Notes under the pieces: model-generated
Told to the model about the DNA's origin: nothing
The model's database searches: none
What the model saw: only the letters and a program-made list of their open reading frames with translations
Shown: positions 47,812 to 58,045 of the stretch, in pieces
How positions within the stretch are numbered: position 1 is the stretch's first letter
Layout of the letters: each line of letters starts with the position of its first letter
Assembly: GCA_016201065.1 (NCBI GenBank)
Contig: JACQDL010000044.1
Span: 1-64,000, forward strand
Reading direction: 5' to 3'
Source: Actinomycetota bacterium
Lineage (GTDB): Bacteria; Actinomycetota; Actinomycetes; Mycobacteriales; JACQDL01
Length of the DNA stretch: 64,000 nt
Translations under genes and position numbers: made by a program

Positions 47812-47851
47812 GGCCCTCCGGGTCCCGGATCGCCCCGGGTCCCGGAGGGCC
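47812..47851 (-). other. Strong hairpin between oppA and oppB
   Basis: A perfect 11-bp inverted repeat (GGCCCTCCGGG and CCCGGAGGGCC) with an 18-nt loop lies just after the oppA stop. A second 7-bp inverted repeat is nearby (about 47756-47785). Such hairpins often stabilise a binding-protein message and reduce expression of the downstream permease genes. Confidence 0.6.
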
Positions 47852-47858
47852 GGCTCAA

Positions 47859-49610
47859 CTACTGCTTGAGCGTCCAGGTGTCGTCATTCCAGTGCGGACC
47901 GGCGTTGGTCGCGTTGTCACCGATGCCCCGGTGGGTGGCGGGGTCGTACGGCGTGTAGGTCGAGCTGAACGCGATGAACGTCGGCTTCTGGTAGAGCGGC
48001 ACGGTGAACATGTCGCTCCAGAGCTGGGCGTCGGTCTGGTTGGCCAGCTCCGCAGCCTTCGCCGAGTCGGTCTCGGTGTCGATCTGGTCGAGCAGGGCAT
48101 CCACCTTCGGGTCGTTGCCGTGGGTGTAGTTCTGACCCTGCGCGTCGCCCTTGACGCTGTAGTAGATCGCCTTGTTGCCGGTGAGGTACGGCGAGCTGAC
48201 CCACGCGAACAGCGCGATGTCATAGCCGCCCGCCTCCAGGCTCTTCGCCTTCTCCGCGCCGGCGAAGATGTCCGGGTCGAGGTCCTTCTTGATCTCGATA
48301 CCGGCCGGCTTGAGCTGGCTGGCCATCAGGTCGATCGTGTTCTCTCGGAGCTTGTTGCCGACGGTCGTGATCGTGTCCAGGGACAGCCGCTTGCCGTCCG
48401 GGCTGGCGTAGATGCCGTCCGAGCCGAGCTTGTACCCGATGCTCTCGATCAGCTTCTTCGCCGCCGCCACGTCCGGCTTCGCGTACAGCCCGCCGGTGTT
48501 GTCCTTGTACTCCGGCTGGTTGTTGACGTAGAAGCGGTTGTTCAGCACGGTCGCCCGGTTGTCGAACTGGCCAACGGTCGAGGAGACGATGGCCGCCCGG
48601 TCCAGGGCCAGCGCGATCGCCTTGCGGACCTCCGGGTGGGCCAGGTGCGGGTTACGAGTGTTGAGGTCCAGGTGCTCGAAGGCGAGACCGAAGTTGACCT
48701 GGCTGGTCACCCCGGGCAGCGCCTTGATCTGCTTGACCAGGTCGAGCTGCGGCTGCGGGTAGACCACGTTGGCCGTACCGGACTTGAGGTTCTTCACCGC
48801 GACACCGGGGTCGTTGGTCGCGAACTTGAAGACGATCCGCTCCAGGCCGGTCGGGGCGCCCCACCACTTCGGGTTCGGAGTGAGTACCTCGCTCTTCTCC
48901 TGGGTGTCGATGCCGCTCTTCAGCAGCACCCAGGGGCCGTTCGTGGCGCCCTCGGGGATGCCGGACTGAAGCGTCCATCCCTTGGTGACGTAGTCGCAGG
49001 TCGCCTTGGGGTCGCCCTTGTCCACGATGTGCTTGGGCAGGAAGCCGGGCGCGAAGACGCCCTTCCAGTCGCCGTACGGCTTGGAGTAGGTGACCACCGC
49101 GGTGTGGTCGTCGGCACCCTGCGCGACCCCGCTGATCAGGTCGTAGCCCGTCGTGCCGAGCAGCGCGGCGCAGCCGCCCTTCTTCGGGTCGGAGGACTTC
49201 TGGATGTCCCAGCTGAACTGGAAGTCCTGCCAGGTGACCGGCTGGCCGTCGCTCCAGACCGCCTTCGGGTTGACCTTGTACGTCACGGTGAACTTGCCGT
49301 CGACGGTGGCCGTCGTCGGCTCGGACGCCAGCAGGTCCTGGTCGTAGTGGATGGTGAAGTCGGGATACGTCCGGAACGGCGTGAGCAGTAGCCGTGACTC
49401 GATGTTGGCCGTCGCGGTCGAGTTGCCCGCCGCGATGATCGGCATGAAGTTCTGGATGACGTCGGTGCCCTCACTCCAGACGATCTGCCCCTTGGGACCC
49501 TGGGCCGCCGTCGTGCTGCCGCCACCGCCACCGCTGCCACCGCAGGCGGCCGCGGTCATCGCAAGGACGACCCCACCCGCGAGCAGGGCGGTACTCCGTC
49601 GGATCTTCAC
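47859..49610 (-). CDS. oppA: Extracellular solute-binding lipoprotein OppA/LpqW type
   Basis: The 583-residue family 5 binding protein starts at the GTG at 49610 (VKIRRSTALLAGGVVLA), with AAGGAGG upstream. The lipobox (MTAAAC) and a Gly/Ser-rich linker follow. It has the SBP_bac_5 order (QIVWSEGTDVIQNFMPI, VRKAIALALDRAAIVSS). By position beside typA it matches Rv1166 (LpqW), which controls mannoglycolipid synthesis in Mycobacterium rather than peptide uptake. Here a full oppBCDF set follows, so transport is likely. Confidence 0.88.
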   Translation of the reverse strand: MKIRRSTALLAGGVVLAMTAAACGGSGGGGGSTTAAQGPKGQIVWSEGTDVIQNFMPIIAAGNSTATANIESRLLLTPFRTYPDFTIHYDQDLLASEPTTATVDGKFTVTYKVNPKAVWSDGQPVTWQDFQFSWDIQKSSDPKKGGCAALLGTTGYDLISGVAQGADDHTAVVTYSKPYGDWKGVFAPGFLPKHIVDKGDPKATCDYVTKGWTLQSGIPEGATNGPWVLLKSGIDTQEKSEVLTPNPKWWGAPTGLERIVFKFATNDPGVAVKNLKSGTANVVYPQPQLDLVKQIKALPGVTSQVNFGLAFEHLDLNTRNPHLAHPEVRKAIALALDRAAIVSSTVGQFDNRATVLNNRFYVNNQPEYKDNTGGLYAKPDVAAAKKLIESIGYKLGSDGIYASPDGKRLSLDTITTVGNKLRENTIDLMASQLKPAGIEIKKDLDPDIFAGAEKAKSLEAGGYDIALFAWVSSPYLTGNKAIYYSVKGDAQGQNYTHGNDPKVDALLDQIDTETDSAKAAELANQTDAQLWSDMFTVPLYQKPTFIAFSSTYTPYDPATHRGIGDNATNAGPHWNDDTWTLKQ

Positions 49611-49824
49611 GTTTCCTGCGCCTCCTTGTCGCCCGCGTGTTGCCTGCGGGTACGTAAAGTGCCCCGGACACGCCAACACCGGGTGTGCCGCACACTAGTG
49701 AGGGCGAGCCGGCCGCCCCACCAGACCCCGCCGAATCGTGACCATAGAGTGATCGAATCACAACACGAGGTCGTACATTCGGCCGATTCCCTCGGCCAAT
49801 CGGCCGATCACAGCTCGCGTTCCG

Positions 49825-51681
<1,857 letters not shown>

Positions 51682-51780
51682 CAATGAATCCTACGTGTCA
51701 CCGGGGCACGGCGCGGTCACGGCTCCGGCGGCCCGGCGCGCGGTAAGGGACGTCACACCGGGATGACGACCGGCCGGCGG

Positions 51781-51786
51781 TAGTGT
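51781..51786 (+). promoter_or_regulatory. Probable -10 box of the sdh operon
   Basis: TAGTGT lies 45 nt before the sdhC ATG, with GATGAC about 17 nt upstream as a weak -35. An SD site (GGGAG) precedes the ATG, so the message has a leader, unlike several others here. Confidence 0.4.
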
Positions 51787-51831
51787 GCGACCACGCCGAA
51801 CGTGCTTCACACACCGTTGTGGGAGACCTCC

Positions 51832-52665
51832 ATGGCCACGGGCACCCTGCCCCCACGCCCCTCGTCCGGTACGGGGACTCGATCTCCCGGCCGGGCCCAG
51901 ATCGCAGCGCGCACGCTCCGCACCGACAGCTGGCGCAAGGCGCCCACGCTCACCGTCGTGCTGCTGTCGGGCTGGGTGCTCTACGCCGTGATCAGCACCG
52001 CGACGCAGAGCGCGTACTTCGTCAAGGACTACCACTACCTCTCGCCGTTTTCCTCACCGTGCGTGACGGCCTCCTGCGACCCGGCCGCCCGCGACTTCGG
52101 CGCCTGGTTCGGCCACTTCCCGCCGCTGCTGCCGTTCGCGATCGTCGTGCTGCCGCTGCTGCTGAGCTTCCGGCTGACCTGCTACTACTACCGGAAGGCG
52201 TACTACCGGGCGTTCTGGCAGTCGCCGCCGGCGTGCGCGGTCGCCGAGCCACACGGCAGGTACAGCGGCGAGACCCGGTGGCCGCTGATCCTGCAGAACT
52301 CGCACCGCTACTTCTTCTACGCCGCGGTGCTCATCTCGGTGATCAACACCTATGACGCGATCCTCGCCTTCCACGGCCGCGACGGCGGGTTCGGCATCGG
52401 TCTGGGCACCGTGATCATGCTGGTCAACGTCGTGCTGCTGTGGGCGTACACGCTCTCCTGCCACTCCTGCCGGCACATCACCGGCGGCCGGCTGCGGCAC
52501 TTCTCCAAGCACCCGGTCCGGTACTGGGTCTGGACCCAGGTGTCGAAGCTGAACGCCCGGCACATGCAGCTGGCGTGGACCACGCTGGGCACGCTCATGT
52601 TCACCGACGCCTACATCGCGCTCGTCTCCGCCGGGGTCCTCGGCGACCTGCGCTTCTTCCACTGA
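51832..52665 (+). CDS. sdhC: Succinate dehydrogenase membrane anchor (single-subunit type)
   Basis: This is the anchor of an actinobacterial succinate:quinone oxidoreductase (type like mycobacterial Sdh1, Rv0249c-Rv0247c). The 277-residue protein has about five membrane helices (near 40-58, 95-115, 165-185, 198-217 and 240-260) and conserved His residues in NSHRYFFY, SCHSCRHI and NARHMQLAW suited to haem or quinone binding. The ATG at 51832 has GGGAG upstream. sdhA starts 13 bp after the stop. Confidence 0.88.
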   Translation: MATGTLPPRPSSGTGTRSPGRAQIAARTLRTDSWRKAPTLTVVLLSGWVLYAVISTATQSAYFVKDYHYLSPFSSPCVTASCDPAARDFGAWFGHFPPLLPFAIVVLPLLLSFRLTCYYYRKAYYRAFWQSPPACAVAEPHGRYSGETRWPLILQNSHRYFFYAAVLISVINTYDAILAFHGRDGGFGIGLGTVIMLVNVVLLWAYTLSCHSCRHITGGRLRHFSKHPVRYWVWTQVSKLNARHMQLAWTTLGTLMFTDAYIALVSAGVLGDLRFFH

Positions 52666-52678
52666 GGTGACAACCCCC

Positions 52679-54643
52679 ATGACCACCCAGATCGAACGGC
52701 ACGAGTACGACGTTGTCGTGGTCGGTGCCGGCGGTGCCGGCCTGCGCGCCGCGATCGAGGCCGCCGAGGCCGGCAAGCGGACCGCGGTGATCTCCAAGTC
52801 GCTGTTCGGCAAGGCGCACACGGTGATGGCCGAGGGCGGCATCGCCGCCGCGATGGGCAACGTGAACTCCGCCGACAGCTGGCAGGTCCACTTCCGGGAC
52901 ACCATGCGCGGCGGGAAGTTCCTGAACAACTGGCGGATGGCCGAGCTGCACGCCCAGGAGGCGCCGCAGCGGGTCTGGGAGCTGGAGACCTACGGCGCGC
53001 TGTTCGACCGGACCAAGGACGGCACGATCAGCCAGCGGAACTTCGGCGGGCACGAGTACCCGCGGCTCGCCCACGTCGGGGACCGCACCGGGCTGGAGCT
53101 GATCCGCACCCTGCAACAGAAGATCGTCTCGTTGCAGCAGGAGGACTTCGCAGCGCACGGTGACCACGAGGCCCGGCTGCGGGTCTTCGCCGAGTGCACC
53201 ATCACCGAGCTGCTGCTGGACACGTCAGCCGGCGCCACCGACGTCCCCACCATCGCTGGCGCGTTCGGCTACCGGCGGGAGACCGGCGACTTCCTGCTGT
53301 TCGCCGCGCCCGCGGTGATCCTGGCCACCGGTGGCATCGGCAAGTCGTTCACGGTGACCTCGAACTCCTGGGAGTACACCGGGGACGGACACGCGCTGGC
53401 GCTGCGCGCCGGCGCCTCGCTGATCAACATGGAGTTCATCCAGTTCCACCCGACCGGCATGGTCTGGCCACCGTCGGTGAAGGGTGTCCTGGTCACCGAG
53501 TCGGTCCGCGGCGACGGCGGGGTGCTGCGCAACTCCGAGGGCACCCGGTTCATGTTCGACTACGTGCCCGAGGTCTTCCGGGCGCAGTACGCCGACACCG
53601 AGGCGGAGGCCGACCGCTGGTACGCCGACCAGGTCGACAACAAGCGGCCACCGGAGCTGCTGCCCCGTGACGAGGTGGCCCGGGCGATCAACGCCGAGGT
53701 CAAGGCCGGCCGCGGGTCGCCGCACGGCGGGGTCTTCCTGGACGTGTCGACCCGCCTGCCGGCGGCGGAGATCATGCGGCGGCTGCCGTCGATGCACCAC
53801 CAGTTCAAGGAGCTGGCCGACGTCGACATCACCGCCGAGCCGATGGAGGTCGGGCCGACCTGCCACTACGTGATGGGCGGCGTCGAGGTCGATCCGGACA
53901 CCGCACAGTCGCGGGTGCCCGGACTGTTCGCGGCCGGCGAGGTGGCCGGCGGGATGCACGGCTCCAACCGGCTGGGCGGCAACTCCCTGTCCGACCTGCT
54001 GGTCTTCGGCCGGCGGGCGGGGGCGGGCGCGGCGGCGTACGTCGACGCCCTCGGTGACGACCGGCCCACGATCACCGAGGCGGACGCCGAGCAGGCCAGC
54101 GCGGCGGCCGTCGGGCCGTTCGAGCGGCCCGACGGCGAGAGCCCGTACGCCCTCCACCAGGAGCTCCAGCAGACCATGAACGACCTGGTCGGGATCATCC
54201 GTCGGGCTGACGAGATCGAGCAGGCGCTGCACCGGCTGGCGGATCTCCGCAAGCGGGCCGAGCGGGTCGGCGCGCGGGGTGGGCGGCACTACCACCCCGG
54301 CTGGCACCTCGCGCTGGACCTGCGCAACATGCTCACCGTGAGCGAGTGCGTGGCGATGGCCGCGCTGGAGCGCACCGAGAGCCGGGGCGGACACACCCGC
54401 GACGACCACCCGGGGATGGACACCGAGTGGCGGCAGTACCTGCTGACCTGCGTGCTGCGCGACGGTGAGGTCACCATCACCAAGCAGCAACAACCCCCGA
54501 TGCGCCCCGACCTGCTCGACCTGTTCGAGAAGGCCGAGCTGGCCAAGTACCTCACCGAACCGGAGCTGACCGGGCACCGCAAACCTGGAGCGGGCGGCGG
54601 CGGCACCGCCGCGGCCGCGGGCACGCCGGAAGGACACAACTGA
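52679..54643 (+). CDS. sdhA: Succinate dehydrogenase flavoprotein subunit
   Basis: This catalytic FAD subunit oxidises succinate to fumarate in the citric acid cycle. The 654-residue protein has the FAD motif DVVVVGAGGAGLRAAIEAA, the HTVMAEGGIAAAMGN block carrying the covalent-FAD His, and GGNSLSDLLVFGRRAG. The ATG at 52679 follows GAGGTGAC. sdhB starts 1 bp after the stop. Confidence 0.95.
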   Translation: MTTQIERHEYDVVVVGAGGAGLRAAIEAAEAGKRTAVISKSLFGKAHTVMAEGGIAAAMGNVNSADSWQVHFRDTMRGGKFLNNWRMAELHAQEAPQRVWELETYGALFDRTKDGTISQRNFGGHEYPRLAHVGDRTGLELIRTLQQKIVSLQQEDFAAHGDHEARLRVFAECTITELLLDTSAGATDVPTIAGAFGYRRETGDFLLFAAPAVILATGGIGKSFTVTSNSWEYTGDGHALALRAGASLINMEFIQFHPTGMVWPPSVKGVLVTESVRGDGGVLRNSEGTRFMFDYVPEVFRAQYADTEAEADRWYADQVDNKRPPELLPRDEVARAINAEVKAGRGSPHGGVFLDVSTRLPAAEIMRRLPSMHHQFKELADVDITAEPMEVGPTCHYVMGGVEVDPDTAQSRVPGLFAAGEVAGGMHGSNRLGGNSLSDLLVFGRRAGAGAAAYVDALGDDRPTITEADAEQASAAAVGPFERPDGESPYALHQELQQTMNDLVGIIRRADEIEQALHRLADLRKRAERVGARGGRHYHPGWHLALDLRNMLTVSECVAMAALERTESRGGHTRDDHPGMDTEWRQYLLTCVLRDGEVTITKQQQPPMRPDLLDLFEKAELAKYLTEPELTGHRKPGAGGGGTAAAAGTPEGHN

Positions 54644-54644
54644 G

Positions 54645-55391
54645 ATGGGATACCAGGCGAGCTTCCGGGTCTGGCGTGGTGACGTGACCGGTGGCCAGCT
54701 GCACGACTTCACCGTGCCGGTCAACGAGGGTGAGGTCGTGCTGGACATCATCCACCGGTTGCAGGCCACCCAGGCACCGGACCTCGCGGTGCGGTGGAAC
54801 TGCAAGGCGGGCAAGTGCGGGTCGTGCAGCGCCGAGGTCAACGGCATGCCGCGGTTGATGTGCATGACCCGGATGTCCACCTTCGATCAGGCCGAGACCA
54901 TCACGGTCACGCCGATGCGGACCTTCCCGGTGATGCGGGACCTGGTCACCGACGTCTCGTTCAACTACACCAAGGCCCGCGAGATCCAGTCCTTCGCGCC
55001 ACCGGCCGACCTGGCGCCGGGCGAGTACCGGATGCGGCAGGTCGACGTCGAGCGGTCGCAGGAGTTCCGCAAGTGCATCGAGTGCTTCCTGTGCCAGAAC
55101 ACCTGCCACGCGATCCGCGACCACGAGGACAACAAGCAGTCCTTCGCCGGACCCCGCTTCCTGATGCGGATCGCGGAGCTGGACATGCACCCGCTGGACA
55201 CCGCCGACCGGCAGCGCGCCGCCCAGGAGGAGCACGGCCTGGGCCTGTGCAACATCACCAAGTGCTGCACCGAGGTCTGCCCGGAACACATCAAGATCAC
55301 GGACAACGCGCTGATCCCGCTGAAGGAGCGGGTCGTGGACCGCAAGTACGACCCGCTGGTCTGGCTCGGCAACAAGATCCTCCGCCGCTGA
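54645..55391 (+). CDS. sdhB: Succinate dehydrogenase iron-sulfur subunit
   Basis: The electron-transfer subunit of 248 residues has the plant-type [2Fe-2S] site WNCKAGKCGSCSAEVNG and the C-terminal [4Fe-4S]/[3Fe-4S] sites CIECFLCQNTCHA and CNITKCCTEVCP. Its ATG follows the sdhA stop by 1 bp. It is the last gene of the operon; accessory DNA begins right after it. Confidence 0.95.
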   Translation: MGYQASFRVWRGDVTGGQLHDFTVPVNEGEVVLDIIHRLQATQAPDLAVRWNCKAGKCGSCSAEVNGMPRLMCMTRMSTFDQAETITVTPMRTFPVMRDLVTDVSFNYTKAREIQSFAPPADLAPGEYRMRQVDVERSQEFRKCIECFLCQNTCHAIRDHEDNKQSFAGPRFLMRIAELDMHPLDTADRQRAAQEEHGLGLCNITKCCTEVCPEHIKITDNALIPLKERVVDRKYDPLVWLGNKILRR

Positions 55392-55515
55392 CGGCCAGCC
55401 TGGACCTCATCCACCCTCCGCATGTCGGGTGCGCCGCCGAGTCCCGTCGTTGGTGATGATCGAGTTGCGGCCGGCAACGTTGGCCTCTTGGTACTCCGAG
55501 CGGTAATGCCGACCC

Positions 55516-55543
55516 GGATGACCCCCGCGCTGGCGGGGACGAC
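55516..55543. CRISPR. Single 28-bp type I-E-like CRISPR repeat (orphan)
   Basis: A 28-bp element has the architecture of actinobacterial type I-E repeats. On the minus strand it begins GTCGTCCCCGC, has a 4-nt loop, then GCGGGG and ends with GTCATCC. The central stem CCCCGC/GCGGGG matches the hairpin of I-E repeats. No second copy is found one spacer length away on either side, so this is at most a remnant or solitary repeat. No cas gene is in the window. Confidence 0.45.
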
Positions 55544-55588
55544 ATGACCCGATCGGTCGCCCGGCTCCACCGCGGGACCCGCCCGCGG

Positions 55589-55811
55589 TCAGTCCGTTCG
55601 GACCGTGGTGTTTCCGCTTGTGGACGGCGCCTGATCGCAGACCGGGTGGCTGCACCACGCCAAACCCAGGTAGCCGGGTGGGATGCCCAGGCCGTGGGCG
55701 ATGCCGTAGTGGCGGACGCGGCGTCCGTGGATGATCCCGCTGGCCCAGCCCGTCGGCCTGCCACAGCTCGGAGACGGCGCTGAGGTCGTGGCGGGCCAAC
55801 GCCACCCGCAT
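55589..55811 (-). pseudogene. XRE-type HTH regulator, frameshifted
   Basis: On the minus strand the ATG at 55811 (MRVALARHDLSAVSELWQ) opens a text like actinobacterial HTH proteins that act as antitoxin or defence regulators. The frame shifts near the Gln-Arg-Asp of GQRD to VRHYGIAHGLGIPPGYLGLA followed by WCSHPVC and ends at 55589. The second frame is the usual continuation with the recognition helix and the GIPPGYLGLA block, so one frameshift and a deletion broke it. GGGAGG precedes the ATG. Confidence 0.6.
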
Positions 55812-55895
55812 CGCGGGTTCCTCCCACGCCTCGGTGGGTGGCCGGACCGGTGGTGACCACGCATGCGAATGCCGTCGTCCCGCTGCTGGCACCGC

Positions 55896-56045
55896 TCACC
55901 AGGTCCCAGCGTGAGTCGTCTCGGTCTGCGTGGCACCGCTGACCAACCGGGCGGCCAACCGGTCGAGGACAACCGCCAGGACCCGTTCGTGCAAGACGGT
56001 CGCGGCAGCCGCCCACGACCCAGCGAACCGCTCCACCGATGTCAT
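55896..56045 (-). CDS. Small hypothetical ORF, 49 aa
   Basis: A 49-residue ORF (MTSVERFAGSWAAAATVLHE at the start) has GGGGAGG 9 nt upstream of its ATG. The middle is helical (LAVVLDRLAARLVSG). No family is recognised. Size and context are weak evidence for a real gene. Confidence 0.3.
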   Translation of the reverse strand: MTSVERFAGSWAAAATVLHERVLAVVLDRLAARLVSGATQTETTHAGTW

Positions 56046-56195
56046 CGCCCGCTACCTCCCCACATCGTCGATCGGCGCGTAGAAGGGTGCGGCCGGCCGG
56101 GGCGTCCTCTCCTCCGCCGCGACGGTGTCGCCGTCCACGTCGGTAGTCTCACCGAGACGTACGGTGAGGAAGCACATCGGCCATATCCAAGGTGT

Positions 56196-56429
56196 ATGCA
56201 CTCCCAGGCGGCCACGACGGACGACGAGATCGGCGCGAGACTGCGAGACGCACGCACCGCGGCGGGCCTCAGCTTGTCGGACATGGCCACGTGCGCGAGC
56301 TACAGCCGTGGCAACATGTCGAACGTCGAGAACGGTAGACGCCGTCCGACGCCAAACATGGTCATCGCCTACGAACGCGCGCTCCGAACCCATCCGATCC
56401 TGTCCGGGCGTGCGGACCGGAGATACTAA
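56196..56429 (+). CDS. XRE-type HTH protein, probably truncated
   Basis: The 77-residue product contains a full helix-turn-helix: EIGARLRDARTAAGLSLSDM, then ATCASYSRGNMSNVENGRR. Intact relatives of this type are several times longer and have C-terminal domains, so this is likely the surviving 5' part of a larger gene. It ends after ERALRTHPILSGRADRRY. It faces away from the regulator remnant at 55589-55811. Confidence 0.5.
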   Translation: MHSQAATTDDEIGARLRDARTAAGLSLSDMATCASYSRGNMSNVENGRRRPTPNMVIAYERALRTHPILSGRADRRY

Positions 56430-56473
56430 CCCGACCGGCCCATACCAATGGCGCTGAACGCCGCCTGGTCAGC

Positions 56474-56623
56474 CTACGGTGACATCCCTCGACGGTGCGC
56501 CTCGCCCCGGCGGCCCGTGAACTCGTCCCAATCGAGCCGCCCGCAGGGGTCCGCGGCGATGCGGCTGACCCACCCGGGAACTCCACAGTTCACGGGGACC
56601 TCGACCGGTAGGTCTCCGGTCAT
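56474..56623 (-). CDS. Small hypothetical ORF, 49 aa
   Basis: A 49-residue ORF (MTGDLPVEVPVNCGVPGWV and DPCGRLDWDEFTGRRGE) has protein-like composition and a Trp/Cys-rich core. GGGAG lies too close to the ATG to be an ideal ribosome site. Family unknown; it may be the C-terminus of a lost gene, because the frame is open somewhat upstream. Confidence 0.35.
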   Translation of the reverse strand: MTGDLPVEVPVNCGVPGWVSRIAADPCGRLDWDEFTGRRGEAHRRGMSP

Positions 56624-56856
56624 CTCTCCCAGCAAGTCAGGGTTCCACGGTCAGGGACGGTCCGTGAGGGTGGACCTGGAGCCCACACCGCATCCGCGGG
56701 TTCGCACAAGCAACGCACAGGCCCGGCCCCGGCCCAGCCGGGCAGACCGAACACCTTGCGGCCGGAAAACGGACGGATGACATGCATGGTCGTCGGGTCC
56801 GCGCCTACGACGGGCTGACAGACGTCGCCCTGGCCGCCGAACCATACCGGTTCCGG

Positions 56857-56862
56857 CATAGT
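56857..56862 (+). promoter_or_regulatory. -10 box of the AlbA_2-ParA pair (leaderless)
   Basis: CATAGT ends 7 nt before the GTG at 56870; no Shine-Dalgarno site precedes it. The spacing matches the leaderless pattern seen at other genes in the window. Confidence 0.45.
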
Positions 56863-56869
56863 GGGGGCC

Positions 56870-58045
56870 GTGACAGACGATCTCGCGCAGACCCTGGGCC
56901 GGCGGGAGTCGGCGACCCTGGAGTTCAAACGCACGGCGAAGGACCGTAACAAGCTCCGTGAGGCGATCTGTGCCCTCGCGAACGACCTCACCGGCGCCGG
57001 CGGCGGAGACCTGCTCATCGGTGTCGCCGACGACGGGACAGCCTGCCCGGTGGACGCCTCGGACCGGGCCCTGCTCGCCATCACAGCGATCCGCGATGAG
57101 GGGAACATCCTCGACCGGCCGTCGATGGTCGTCGACCGCGCGCTCTTCAATGGTCACGAAGTAATCCGGGTTCACGTGCACGCCTCGCACACCCCCCCGG
57201 TCCGTCTTGATGGCGTCGCGTGGGTACGACCTGGGCCATCGACGCGACGAGCGTCCACGAACGACGAGCGTGTCCTGTCCGAACGCAGCGCTGCCACCGC
57301 GCTGCCGTTCGACGCGCGCGGCCTGGCTGGCTCCGCGCTCGCCGACCTGGATGTGGAGCTACTCCGCTCCACGTACATCACGGCGGCGGTGGCCCCAGAG
57401 GTGCTGGCGGAAAACGAGCGGCCGCTACCACAGCAGCTGCGGTCCCTGCGTCTGATCGACCCAGCTGGCACTCCCACGGCGCTCGGAGTGCTACTCGGCG
57501 GCTTCGACCCGACCGCAGCGATCCCGGGTGCCTACATCCAGTTCGTGCGGTACGACGGCGACGACGCTGACGCGATGATTCGCGACGAGGAGGAGCTCCG
57601 GGACAACCTGATCACCGCCACCCGGACCCTCACCGCGCTGCTCCAGGCCCACATGACCCGCCGCGTCGACGACGTGGACGGGCTCGCCGAGCGTGGCTTC
57701 AGCGACTACCCGCTGCCGGCGCTGCGCGAGGCCATCCTCAACGCCGTGGTGCACCGCACCTACGACGGAACGCACGCCCCGGTCCGCATCCTGTGGTTCG
57801 ACGACCGGGTCGAGGTGAGCAACCCCGGCGGTCCGTTCGGCGTCGTAGACGAGCACAACTACGACCGCGTGAACGACTACCGCAACCCGTCACTTGCCGC
57901 AGCGATGAAGACGCTCGGCTACGTCAACCGCTTCGGGCGGGGCATCGAGCGCATGCGCCGGCAACTGGAAAGCAACGGCAACCCGCCCCCGGAGTTCGAG
58001 GTCGACCGGTCGTGGTGGAAGGTCACCGTGAGGCGGCTGGGATGA
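56870..58045 (+). CDS. AlbA_2 (Schlafen-like) domain protein with C-terminal HATPase
   Basis: The 391-residue protein has an N-terminal AlbA_2 domain (about 8-135) with ESATLEFKRTAKD, in which Glu13 and Glu18 occupy the acidic ExxxxE positions of Schlafen-like cores, then GGGDLLIGVADDG. The C-terminal ATPase domain of the HATPase_c_4 type (about 284-385) has REAILNAVVHRTY (Glu287, Asn291), VEVSNPGGPFG and GRGIERMRRQL. Related proteins are often annotated as ATP-dependent DNA helicase RecG-like, but no helicase domain is present. The GTG at 56870 follows the -10 box; a GTG at 56861 is in frame. Its TGA overlaps the ParA ATG as ATGA. Function is unknown, and a defence or DNA-maintenance role is a hypothesis. 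Confidence 0.85.
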   Translation: MTDDLAQTLGRRESATLEFKRTAKDRNKLREAICALANDLTGAGGGDLLIGVADDGTACPVDASDRALLAITAIRDEGNILDRPSMVVDRALFNGHEVIRVHVHASHTPPVRLDGVAWVRPGPSTRRASTNDERVLSERSAATALPFDARGLAGSALADLDVELLRSTYITAAVAPEVLAENERPLPQQLRSLRLIDPAGTPTALGVLLGGFDPTAAIPGAYIQFVRYDGDDADAMIRDEEELRDNLITATRTLTALLQAHMTRRVDDVDGLAERGFSDYPLPALREAILNAVVHRTYDGTHAPVRILWFDDRVEVSNPGGPFGVVDEHNYDRVNDYRNPSLAAAMKTLGYVNRFGRGIERMRRQLESNGNPPPEFEVDRSWWKVTVRRLG

